Translations under genes and position numbers: made by a program | Shown here: piece after piece, positions 49,001 to 61,372 of the stretch | Layout: every line of letters starts with the position of its first letter | Numbering within the stretch: position 1 is the stretch's first letter | Source: Numida meleagris | Lineage: Eukaryota; Chordata; Aves; Galliformes; Numididae | Length of the DNA: 64,000 bases | Reading direction: 5' to 3' | NCBI RefSeq assembly: GCF_002078875.1 | Contig: NC_034413.1 | Location: 60,446,433-60,510,432, forward strand | Notes under the pieces: generated by a model | What the model saw: only the letters and a program-made list of their open reading frames with translations | Told to the model about the DNA's origin: nothing | Database searches by the model: none

Positions 49001-51722
49001 CTCCTCACAGCAGTCTCGTTAGCATAATCTTCACAGATAAAAACACAAAGTGGGTCATATAACCTGAGCCCCAGAGATACCAATCAATGAGAAAGGCTAT
49101 TTATACAGGATGGACCGGGGGGATTTTTAGAGTCAGGAAATATCCTTGTCCAGAAGCACAGGAATTAATTGCCTTATTGCAGGACTGGGATAGCTGCAGG
49201 AAAGCGTTCCTCAATTTCCGAACAGCAGATAAAGCACATAGCTTTCCATTTCAACTAATATTAATCCTCAGTGTTCCATAGTGCTGGTGTTAGGGTTTCT
49301 CTACATTCTTAACTATATCCTAAAATACAGATGCAAATAATGTTAAGAAAGGAAGTGAACTATTCTTTGTTCACAAGACAGCAAAAATTCAATTCTGCAG
49401 CAGCAAAAGGGATCCCTCCGGCACCATCTCCCTGTGCACACATGGCAGTGAAGCTCAGGTTGAAAGGTAAGCTCACACCTCTGATCTTAATTAGTATTTA
49501 ACTTTCTCTCTACTCGCAAAGAAGTTACTGCCACAGCCTGTGCTCCCAGCGAGCCTCTGCTCTGCTGGGAAATCAGGCAGAAGGAGATGGGGCAGTGGCA
49601 TCTTTCAGCTACCAGTCATCCACGCAGGCTGCTGTGCCTGCAGCCAGCCTTGCACAGCACTTCTCCTAAAGTGATTCAAGTACGATTAAAAAGTGCAACC
49701 ACTCTACTGCAGTGAGAAGTGCTTGGTATAACCTTAGCACATGAACAAAAAGTTGCTGAGACATTCTCAGGGGCAAGGAAACTTAAGGGCATTGCCAGAA
49801 TCCAGATTAAGCTCAGTTTCTAAACATACAATTTTTTCCTAAATCATTTTTTCTCCTTCCTACTAAGGATTAGAGTGGTGTTCTAAATGTATTTGCTTGC
49901 TTTCCTAATATAATCAATAAAACCGGTTTACGCATATTCAAACAGGACATCTGCAAGCGGCTCGACAAAACCAGAAATCACATCCCAAGATATTCAAGCT
50001 TTAATTTAGCTCTCCTCAAACTGTTACTTGAAGCTAATCCATGCCATTCTCTGCATCTTGCAGGGTTGGTTCCCAGCAATGCTGCACAGGAGCTGCTCAG
50101 CTGAGCTCCCAGGGAGACATCTGCTGGTGAGGGCTTGGTTTTTACTTGCCAAATCCCATCTGAAAATGCAGATTCCCGGGGAATCAATGGCTGGCTTTGT
50201 TTAACCTGAACTGTCTACATCCTATCTGAATAAATAGAGTCAAGAGGCACACCAAGAATGGAAGTCTTTAAATGGACAGATGCTCTTCAGCCAGGAAGGA
50301 CGTGAGCACGGCGTGCAGGCTGCCCAGGTGCCTCCAACCCACAGACCGTGGTCAGGTTTCCAGCTATTCGCACCATCTGTTGCCATGACATCATACAAAG
50401 AGGCATCTTTTCCAGCTTTCACAAATCCTAGCCTAGCCCAGTAATTATCACTCAGTGGAGCTCACCTAGACACTGACTGCTCTGTAACACACATCATTGT
50501 CAACAAAAGGAAATTGCATTTTCTATTGCTCTTGCATATTGCTTCCTGAAGGGCTGCTCATTTTATGTAACACAGCACTTTGAGTTGTGAAGTGCTCACA
50601 ACTAATACACAGAAACGTATTAGGAAGGAAAGAGCAGCCTGACATTTTTAGGACAAACCACTGTTACAAAAAGGCCATAAGCATCTTATTGCCTTGGGTT
50701 TCCCAGAGCATGCTGGAGTGTGGGAAGGCAGAAATGCTGCAGCAGTAAGCTTTCTAAAAATACCTACAAAGAGATAAACATGCCAAACTGTAGCCCTGTC
50801 TCCTTCTGTGATAAGTCTCAGGATAGCTGCGTCTGTGAAGTTACTCCAGGAAGGTGTGCGGAGAGCCCTAGAGAAGATATAGGCCTGGCCCTGTCCAAGA
50901 ACTTTGTTTCCTCCTGCAAGATGTTGGGGCATCCTGAACTTCCCAAGCAGGCCCCTCCAAGCCAACAAATTCATTGTGTGCAATTATTGATGTCTAAGGA
51001 GAAAAGCAGGGCCATCAGTCTGTATCCCTTGGAGCCACAGACAAGAGGAGCCATTCATCTGCCTGGCTAAAGGCTAACGCAAGAACAAATACTACAGCTG
51101 CAGACATTGGATGGTGTTATGCGCATTACACATCAATGACTTCCACCCTGAACGCCTGGCCTGATGCATAATTAATACACTGTAATTAGTTAACCATTTA
51201 GAATACTGTAAAATGCTCAGTGGGCCAATAAGCATGAGATTAGACTGTCTAAGACCACAGGTGGTTGAGACAAAAGAATCACCATAGAAGGAACAATAGG
51301 GAGCAACCTGCACACACTTTGAGAAAGACTATCAACTACAACAGGTACAATCAGCAGGACAACCAGCAATTTCTAACATAAGGAAATGCTCCATCTTGGT
51401 AATGAAGCATATTGCTACAGCCTGTGAAGGCCCATAAGCAAACACTAAAGTATATAGTTGAGTTCTGGTTTATTTAAAAATGATTTGAAGTTGGATTTTA
51501 TGATGAAGGCTATACTACAAATGGTTACCAGATGTGGTTTGAGACGCTTCTGCTGATGGCAGACATAGCTGGCAACAGCATCAGGAGCTCCAGGGACAGC
51601 CACTAGTGAAGTTGAAGAGTTGGCTGTATGCACTCTGCAGCACTGGACTGCAACCACCAACAAGAGAAAGGATTGAGGGACCTGCCTTGATGCTGATTCC
51701 TACTCTGAGCTATTTAGTAGCA

Positions 51723-51744
51723 GCAACCAGTAGCTACTGGTTGC
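51723..51744. repeat. Perfect 22-bp palindrome
   Basis: GCAACCAGTAG (51723-51733) is followed directly by its exact reverse complement CTACTGGTTGC (51734-51744), with no spacer. The flanking bases do not extend the symmetry. Confidence 0.9.
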
Positions 51745-54700
51745 ATCAGAACCCTTCTGAGGCACCAAGAGAAAGAAATGTTTCTGCTTAATCTAAATGG
51801 TAAAAGCTAGCACTCAGAGGAATCTTTCCCCTCCGTCACCTCAACGAACCTCTGTATTTGCAATCAGTCTGGCTTTGATAAGCCGCATGCACACAGGATC
51901 TTACAAAACATGCTTTAGAACCATTATGCCAGTGCCTAAGCTCACAGGCTGCACCAGCATTTGTAATGCCTACAAGGGCGTATTCAATAGCAACCTGAGC
52001 TTACTTCAGCATCCTCTCTGAGCTGGTGATAAACATATATTACACACAGGCACAACACCCTTTTTTGGTATGCACTAGCAGAGAGCAGCAATGGTTAGCC
52101 ATGAATCTTGCCATCTTTGTTTACTCTTTTGAGACACTGTCTTTTGGGAATTAAAAAACACCAACTCAATAATCACCATTTTATATGTCCCAGAAGTACT
52201 GTAGGAAAAAACAGTGAAAGCAGACTCAAGAGAATCAGTGACTTCAACTGTAGCCTTGAAAAACATTTGTTCAAAAAGCAGAAGCAGAAACCTGTAGATA
52301 AGAGCACGGAGAGGTTTTAGCAAAATGGTGACCTATTTAATACACACTTCAGCAGAGTATATGGTTTCCATATGGTTTCATAACACAACTAAAAAGAACC
52401 AAGTTCATATTTAATAGTGCTTTCAATATAAGCACAGTCTGAATTCCTTATCTACGAATGTAAAGCTCCAAATCCAGACACCAGGTTTCATGAGCCTTCT
52501 TCACTCACCTTCAAAGCCGCATTTTAAGTAAACCATTGCCTTAAGGAAAGAAGTCTAGGGAAAAAGGCTCCAAAGCCAAAAATATGTCAGAGACTATAAA
52601 ATATTAACAGTCCGCATGGCTTCTGTTTTCCCAAAGCTTGCTTCCCCCCCTCCAACTCCTTTAAAACAAAAGATATATTAAGCTCCTTCCCTTCAGCAGT
52701 CCTTCCCAATACACAAACATCATTATTAGGCACAGCAAATAAAACCATAATATTTGGGCTGGGGGGAAAGTGATACAAGGGGTGAGTCAAGATCTTGTTG
52801 AAACTTTCTTTCCCTTTTGTCACTAATGATGTTAGACTACTGAATTGATATTCATATTTTGGAGGCATTGTTAAACCCTGAGCAAGCAAGCAAGGGACTC
52901 TAAAGTGCTAAAAAGAAAAAAGAATCTTTCTCAAAGAGCTTACAATATAAATAATGCAGCTACAGTATAGCTGAAGAGAATTACTGTTATTCAGACTTTA
53001 TTTATAACAAAGATAAGAACAAAGTCTTCCTTTCTTTTAAAAGAAAAATGGCAGTTAAAGAAATGCAAGTCCTTGCATCCTCATCAGTTATCCTGCCTAA
53101 CTCATTCTACCTCTATCCACGGCACCATTCACTTTCTCTTCATGGCTCAGCACTCATTTTTAAACCTTCTCAGGGCTCTGTGCCTAGGTAAAATACAAGC
53201 CTATCACCCGGCTGTTCCAAAGTTTCTGTCATAATTGAAGGATGATCCCAAATGGGACTTCATAATTCACTTTGATGTCATGCAACTGGTCATTTCAGTT
53301 TTGGTAGCCTCCCATACATTTTGGCTGTAGTACAAGGCTGTTCCACAGCTGTTAAATCCATGAGGAAACAAGTCAGTTTCCCCACACAAAGCTACTTACT
53401 GTATCATGGGAGCCAGATTAAGTTAGGAAATCAGAACCAGAACAATGTTACAACAAACAAGTTTTGATTATCCTGACCTGAATTTCAACAGTTCCCCTAC
53501 TATATCTCTACCACTTGACTCCAATCCTGAGACCACCTGGCCAACATGAAAAGCAAAACCAAGGGACTAAGGTAAGACCATTGGCAGACTGATTTTGAGG
53601 TTAGTCACCTGTTTTAGATTGAAGATCAGAACTTGGTAAGAGGTGGTGGAAGCTATGCATAAACATTTTACAAGCAAGCAGAAGATCTCCTCCGGTACAA
53701 GGACAAAATCCGCTGGGTAAAATGAAGGATGAATTTGCCTCTGGACTCAGACCCACAATCAAATTATTGCAGCTTAACAAGTTATAAGACACAGCTGAGC
53801 TGCAGAAACAGCCCTTGTGCTGCTCTTAAGCTACAGCAAATGCAAGGCAATATAAATTAACTTAGCCCTCAAGAAAGAAGGCTAAGCCAAGTAGAATCAT
53901 TCACATTTACCACAGACAAAGGATACAAGCATCAAGCACAACCGAGCTAAACATCTTACCCTGGATACAGCCATAACAGTCTTCACAAAGCAAACATGGG
54001 TCTAATTGGAATTTGAGAGGTTAAAATCTAAAGAGGCTTACATGTCAAAGCTAGGAACACTGACTGTAGAACCTGCCTTAACCATTTTCACCATTGTTGG
54101 GGGGAAAAAATTAGAAAAAATCCTCCTTCACTGTAACACTTTCACAGACCACTCTGCCAACCTCCAGCAGTTGATGGGGAATGAAATGCAGGAACAGCGG
54201 TGAGCGCTGCTGGATTCCATCCTACCATCCTCACTCCTTCAGAAAACCCACTGAAATCACCAGGTGGTGGCAATAGCAACCACTGGTATTTAGGAAGCTA
54301 AACATCCCAGACCTGAACAGTTGTGAAGAATTCCAGATCGATGCCAATGCAAAGAAATCTCCAGCCCAGTCTTACAGAGATGGGGATCTTCTCACAACTA
54401 AACAAAATTGATTTACATCTACATAGATTTCTAGTTTCATATCGGCATGCTTGTCTCCATGTAAGACTTGAAAGGAATAAAGTAAAAAAAAAATATTGCT
54501 TCATGAATATAGGGAACCATTTTGTAAACAGCTTGAGATGCTTCTCTCCCTTAGGCAAGTCTGGATTCCACTGCCATTTTGTACAGCTGTGACCCTGAAA
54601 GATCACTGCACTGATAATACAAACAGTCACATTAGATAGCAACTTCTTTCCCCTTGCACTGTGTCTGTCTTGTAGAGAGTTATTTCCCTTTATATATGAC

Positions 54701-55233
54701 ATTTACATATTTTTTCCTAAATTGCAAACTGTGAAGTGTACTCCATATTAAGAGTCGGCTCCTAGAAACAAGCTCAGCCCTTTTTAGCAAGCTATTTATG
54801 CTGGAAGAAGACATCAGGACTACTGCAGACTCCATTACGCCACTGTGTTTCTGCTTTCTAAAATACTGGGTCAAGCAGTAAATAAAACCATAAATACATG
54901 TGTTGGTAAGAAACATTTCATTTCAGTTTTAGGATGTACAGTCCACCCTAAAGCTTATACTTATAAAGCTCAAAAATTACAGGGATTTTTACTACATAGC
55001 CTCAAACACGGATTAGCCAACACCGTGATATCTTGCTCTACAAGCACCAACCCGTTCCAGCAACACCTACGCAGACCTCACACCCTGACAACTTTTCCTG
55101 CCAACTGTAAGGAGTCTGGAAATTAAACTTAGGAGATTGTGCTCTCCACTTGGCCATCAGGCACCATCCACCCGTGTTTTCAGTTCACTGGCTAATTCAG
55201 AGCGGGGTGGGGGATTTTTTGCAAAAATACTGG

Positions 55234-55290
55234 ATTCGGTGATCCTTATGCGTCCCTTCCAACTTGGGATATTCTGTGATGATTCTAGGT
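55234..55290 (+). mobile_element. CR1 LINE terminal 3' fragment
   Basis: TGGATTCGGTGATCCTTATG, GTCCCTTCCAACTTGGGATA and TTCTGTGATGATTC follow the CR1 3' UTR consensus (GGTCCCTTCCAACC ... ATTCTGTGATTC). Only the last 60 or so bases are present. Confidence 0.75.
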
Positions 55291-55809
55291 AAAAACATAA
55301 AGGCAAGACACTCAACTAAGTGATTTTTACTGGCAGCACGGTGGGTATTTTTGGTCTTGCTGGGGGATCAAGCAGTGCACATAATTAGGTTATCAGGTAT
55401 CATATTGAACGTCGTGCTGGTATACATTGCCTGAGTTAAAGTTCTGGGAGATAGAAATGGACTCTGGAAAGTACCAAGAAGAGACAAAGAGAGATTAAGT
55501 TTCTAGAACATACAGGGTAATCGGGATGGTTGTCAGGGAAGGAAAAACATAAAAATCACTGCAAAAAAAAAAAATAGGCTTCATTACCTGTGCAAAGCTT
55601 TGTGAGACATCCTGAGAATTGATGCATATATGCCTCCTTATTTTGTCAGATCAACTCTTGTGCTCAGAAGGGAAGATGCAGGAATCATATTCAGTTCAGT
55701 AATTCAATTAAACACTTCCTAGCAAGTGAAGTCACAATCTTGTAGGCTCTGTTGTTATAAAATCTCTTTACAGAGTTTGACATTAAAAGAAAAAAGTGAC
55801 ATAATCCTT

Positions 55810-55846
55810 TTATATCATACCCAAGTGATAACTGGGTATGATATAA
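55810..55846. repeat. Perfect 14-bp inverted repeat, 9-nt loop
   Basis: The left arm TTATATCATACCCA (55810-55823) and right arm TGGGTATGATATAA (55833-55846) are exact reverse complements around AGTGATAAC. No transposon ends are recognised beside it. Confidence 0.9.
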
Positions 55847-56814
55847 TTGTCTAAAAATTCTACCAAGAATGACATTTGGATGGATATTTTCTAAATTGTT
55901 ACACATATACATTCAAATCCCAGGATAATTATCTAGCATGAATCAAGGAGGTCCAATTTAAACTTCCTTTTGGTTCAGATACTTGTGGGTGTGTTGTTTA
56001 ATACATTAAGACCTCCTGGTCAGGTCACCAAGATTTCAGGTCCACGTGCTCTCTGGGACTTGCAAAGCTGTGAGGCATCTTGGTATTGGGAGAGTGACAG
56101 AAGGACTGAGAAATCAAGATAAAGTGGGTTCATAACATTGTAATAACAGCGAGGAACAGAACAGAGCATGCGAGCAAACCACTACAAAACAAATAACAAA
56201 ACATTTGAGCATAAATCCTAATTAGGACTGTCAATAAAAATTAATAGATTTCTTGAATCTTAATAGGCTTTTTCAAAGTTATTCAACAAATTAAAATAAG
56301 CAAGGCTGTAGTTTGAGACATTTCTATAATGGAAACTTCATAATGGCTCCCAGAAGGGAAACATTCACTACGAAGAGTCACCTTAATGTAAGTATCTGCA
56401 GCCATCAGGCAAGAAAAGCTCCCTTCAAATGCCTACTGAAAACAAAGACAGAGGAAACTGTTTCCTCAGGTGTGTATGTTTCCTGCAGTCCCATTTTTAC
56501 TGCCTCTCTATTTTTAGATTATTGTGTTGTCATCTCCCCCCCCCTTTGCATTCTTACATAGGAGAAAATGCATGACTCGGGAGAGATACAAAAGAGCATC
56601 TTCTCTGCTTTGCAAGAGGCTAAACTGATTACTTTCTTTATAAGTTGAGCTCACCCAGTGAGCTCCCCCCAGGTTCTTGCTCAAATATACAACACACCAT
56701 AATATACCTGTATAATAAAAAGTATCAGTTCAAGGTCATTAAAAGCACTTTGCATCTTGAGTACTACAAGGCCTCTGGATGCACCTAAGCTCCACATTCC
56801 AGAGAAGACAGAAG

Positions 56815-57098
56815 CATAGAATCATAAAACTGCAGAGGTTGGAAGGGACCTCAAGAGATCATGGAATCCATCCCCCCTTTTAAAGCAAGTTCCTCGCAAT
56901 AGGTTGTGCAGGGAGGTGTCCAGGCAGGTCTTGAATATCTCCATAGAAGGAGACACCACAATCTCTCTGGGCAGCCAGTGCCAATGCTCCGTCACCCTTA
57001 CCATAAAGTTCAATTCTTCCCCATGTTAGTACGGAACTTCCTGCGTTCAAGTTTTAGGCCATTACTCTTTGTCCTATCACTACAGAGAACAAGAGATG
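56815..57098 (-). mobile_element. CR1 LINE 3' end
   Basis: The minus strand encodes NFMVRVTEHWHWLPREIVVS then PSMEIFKTCLDTSLHNLL, a diverged CR1 ORF2 tail. A 3' UTR follows (GAGGTCCCTTCCAACCTCTG) and ends TTTTATGATTCTATGC. It is 5'-truncated and more diverged than the copy at 37821-38130. Confidence 0.92.
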
Positions 57099-60000
57099 CC
57101 GAAACAACACATATTTTAAACATGTCATGCCATGTCATTCCTGAACCTCCAGCTTCTGGGTTTATTCACATGGGTTTTTACACTGGCCCACAGTCCTACA
57201 AGCGTGTTTGTCCCAAAGCATCCACAGCTTCAACAAGTTACAACAAGTGCTTGAGAGCAGAGCCTCACTATTTCCATTTACTCGTTTACTGACCAAAAGT
57301 AGCTTGACCAGCAAGACATTTTTAGTTAAATATGTATTTAAGTTATAATATTGTTTAAGAGCAAAAGTCAGGATTCCAGACTGTTATGCATCTGCTTTTT
57401 TTTTCCTGCAGATCAGAGGGAAATGAGTAACCATGTCGGTGCTATGCTCTATGCAACTAAGTGTTAATAATCGCTGTGGCAGGCAGGATTACTATCAGTT
57501 GGCACATGAAGTAACACTCAAACTCTATGACTCAAACACTATCAGTATGGAAGTGGTAATAGCACAGAGGAGGTGTGAAAGTGGAGGCAGAGCTGCCTAC
57601 CAAATTAGCAAGATTTTATTATTAGCAGCTGTTTCCAGGCATTGCTTACTTAGACTATCTAAAGACTCAGTATGAAGAACTAACATTAAAATAGATTTGC
57701 ATAAATGATTGACTGTAGTCTCTGAAGATTGAACAGAAGGAAAACAGAGAAGAATATCAGTAGTAGCAGATCAGAAAATGTCAGACTGGGTTGAAAAAGA
57801 AAACCCTATAAATCATTCTCCAACCAATTCAGTTATTGCCAGCATGCAATATAGGCTGCTGGTACCTTAACTATAACAGGGAGTGCTCAAAGGGCACTAT
57901 CTTCCATCAACAGCTGTGCCCAAAACTGAACACTAGGCCAAGCAAGCAGCTAACAGCACATTGCTTCCACCAGCAGTCAAAACTTGGAAGAAAAAGGACT
58001 AACATTTGTGGGGAAAATGTCATCTCAAATCCTCAAAACCAAATTCTACACTTGAAATATAAATCAACCTTTAGCATTTCTGGAGAATCAAAATGCTGGT
58101 TACAATCTGGGGCCCTGCCAGATTGAGTTGCTCCTTTGGCAAGCTCTTAGCATAAAGCCCTGGGAGCTTGCAGGGACCCCAGAAGCAAGAGGTTTCACCT
58201 GTGGATAATCATTCCTCACACAGGGCTATCTGCTTTACCAGCTATCAGTCTCTTCACAGAGAAGAGGTTTGGGGGGCTCTCCCAGCACGAGAGCAGGATG
58301 AGCCTGGCTCACTTGAGGCTCACAAGTAAACCACTTAGGTCTCTTGAACCACCTGAATCTCCCAGCAGTTATTTCCAGGCAGCAATAATTACTACTTTGC
58401 ACAGGCAGAAGCTGAGTAGCACAGTTACACAGCAGCTGGTTGCAGACTGCCCTGCTGCAGAAGCATGAAGCTGTGATCAGCATCTGCTTCGTGTGCACCA
58501 GCAGCAGAAGATGGAGCCTGGGCCCAAAAACTTTTAGCCTACCTGAAAGTTTGTGAAGAAGTTAAAGAAGCACCATAAGCACGGCACGCAGTTCCCACAG
58601 AAGGACTACCCATTGTTAATGAAAGGATTAGGGCTTCTGTAGACACAGGCAACAAAGCCATGATGTAGAGCAAGGGGCAACTGAAGGACAATGCTCAGCA
58701 CAGTAAGCAGCACAGACAGCTTTCTGCCCTGCTAAGCTACAACTGAGCTCCAGATACGAAACCATGCTGCTGCTGCCCTCAGGTGAGGGTTTCTACTTGC
58801 CATCATTTAGACTGAAAGAGTCTGTCAAGGGATGAGAAAAATCTTTGCCTCCTGACTCCATAGCTGGAGGACTGAAGTAAGCCATATCCTACATCTGAAC
58901 TTCTCCATGCAGGTCCTGTTCTCATTTAGGCTCTGCACTTAGAAAGAACGGTTCGTTAACAAGGATGACCAGAAAGCCAACAAGTGCCTTTTCAGAATGG
59001 AAAAACCCAAAGTAAATCCCCCTCAAATTAAAAGTAAAGTAACAAATAAGGAATTTCAACTTGTTAAATGAAGAACTAAAAGTACTGACATCAAAGCAGC
59101 CTCAAGCCTCTCCACGGCTCACTCCTGCAAGCACACCACCACGCTGGCAAATTGTCTGGTCATTTTTAGCAGCCATCTGTGCTTGTCTTCACTCACAGAA
59201 GAATGAGCAGAGGAACAGGCACACGTGAAGTACAGCACGTGACAGACAACTATATTTAGACTCCTTGCACTCCAGACTTTGAAAACAAGTTCAGGTGTTT
59301 TAATTGGCAAACATGACAATGCCACCTTCACATACTGGCATTAATAAGCAATCAATAGCTAAGTAACTGGCCTCATTTTAAGCTGTTTGCTTCGCTGTCT
59401 TCTTTCCCACTCAAAGATTCATGGGTCCCTACTACCACACAATCTCAATTTAAATTGGAGATAAAATTGATTAAGTTTTCACCAAAAGGCAGAACTTCTT
59501 CTGCCAGAGAACTTGCATTCCCTCCCTGTTTTCTATTAGTTTTTGTTTATTATTATTATTTTTAATATTAAAAAACAGGATCCTAGTAATCCCTCCCAAC
59601 CTCTGGAAATCCCTTTCCATTCACACAAAGAACCACTGATGATTACTGCCAGGAACATGAGTGGGTTTGTTTGCGGCGGGTTTTGTTTTTTCTTGGTCAC
59701 GTAGTTTACATTAAAACAAGTTTTGTTTTGCTTTCTTCTGTAAACATCATGACTGAAGACTGTCAAAAATGAGCTTAAAAGCATTCGTTTTTCCTACACA
59801 GGAAACTGGAACGGAGTTCAGCCATCAAAATATCTTGCCATTACAAATAAAGGTCCAGAAGAGCTGAAAAGGGTGTTTTTTAAGAATGACAAGATTTAAT
59901 GGAATGGAATACAGCTTCACCCAAAACAAGCAGATCCTCTGAAACAACTGGAATATATTTATGTTAAATATCAAACTTCTGGGTTTCCACATTAAAATCA

Positions 60001-60429
60001 AAGAGTAATCTGCATCTTAATTCTTCTCAATTCTTTATTGAAATATGCTCGCATACATCACAACGGTCATACCAATGACAGATCAATAACATTAGAATAA
60101 AGTATTCTCATCAATTCTATTCAAACTTCAAAAGGTTAAACAGCATTGATAAATGCTGCCTTTTTTAGAGGTGCCTCTCTTGTGGCTCGTAGGTGTTCTA
60201 TGCTGACATCAGGCTGTGCTGTTGGCAGAGGTCACATCTTCTCCTGCCTTCAGCACTGCTATCGCTTTGGATAAACCAAAGTGTTCAGTAACAGGCAGAC
60301 ACCCTGTATCAAGTGACACCAGCAATCTTTGCAGCTTACAAACACAAACAGCTATGGAACTGCGTAGCCAGAAGCATCTGATGAATTTGGAGATCTTACA
60401 TAACTCCTGTCTCCTAATGAATTAAAAAA

Positions 60430-60640
60430 ACAATTTAGGTCAGAAAGGATCTCTGGAGGTGAAGAGGCCCATCCTCCTGCTTAAAGGAGGGCTCAGTGCC
60501 GTACCAGGCTGCTCAAGGCCTCATCCAGCTGAGATTTACAAGTCTCCAAGGATGGAGATTCCCTAGGTGACCAGTTCCAGCGACTGACCATCCACAGACA
60601 AAAAATTACCAGCTCATGGAAAAAGTAAGCATAAGGCTGT
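60430..60640 (-). mobile_element. CR1-like LINE 3' fragment, diverged
   Basis: The minus strand encodes VSRWNWSPRESPSLETCKSQ then LDEALSSLVRH, which aligns with the CR1 tail HWNRLP-E-PSLE-FK--LD-AL. The expected GATCCTTTCTGAC-type 3' end follows at lower coordinates. It is degraded. Confidence 0.75.
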
Positions 60641-61340
60641 CCTGGCAGTCCCCATAGCACACAGGCAACTAGAATTAGCATAAAACCAAATTAAAATTTC
60701 TTGCTAGTGGTCTTACTTCTCAATTCAGTGTTTTCTGGAGTTAGTGTTATATGGATTAAAGGTACAGAAAATGGATATCCTAGCCCCAAAATGTACTGTC
60801 TCATCTTCCAACAAGGGAAGGGAGCAGAGACCACCTGCCTTCTGATGAGATATCAGTGACCCAGGGCACAGAGCACTATCACACACTGCTCAGGCAAATG
60901 CTCACCTCCGGCTGCTAGTATGAAGCATTTCCCAGGGAAGGCAAGGTGCTGCTTTAGATGGCTCTGTGCTGCAGTCTCTTGGGGTGGAAGCTAGCAGAAA
61001 GAACAGAACTGTTTTCCTCCCACACTCTGGAGGCCCACAGGGAATTTCCCACTGCAGCTGATGGCACACCATGCCTGCTTATGCAAAAGCATTGTTCCCC
61101 ACGGACCTTTTCCCCACCAAGAGTTTCAAACAAAATGCTAAGTTTTTAATCCTGTTTTTAAAGCAGACCAGCTGGATAAAAGAAAGGCTTCATGTTTATC
61201 CTTAACTCCTCTTCAGCATCTAGCACAACTTGGTCACAAAATTCCCCCAGGCCCCAGAATCCTACCAGATCTCCCACATGGTTAGGCAACAGCACATGCA
61301 GGGCTGCTTATACCATGCTGCTATAAACAAGGAATGGCTT

Positions 61341-61372
61341 GGACAAAAACAGGGACAAAAACAGGGACAAAA
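61341..61372. repeat. Short tandem repeat, 12-nt unit
   Basis: GGGACAAAAACA is repeated about 2.7 times. It is intronic, with no known role. Confidence 0.8.

Noticed and set aside
48820..49083. A minus open frame with basic KVKAARKAAAVKHR sequence
   Set aside because: It has no similarity to a known protein and no splice-site support; low-complexity chance.
54298..54702. A 134-codon minus open frame upstream of the short isoform
   Set aside because: It has no resemblance to TOG1 or any family I recognise, and composition is like the surrounding intron.
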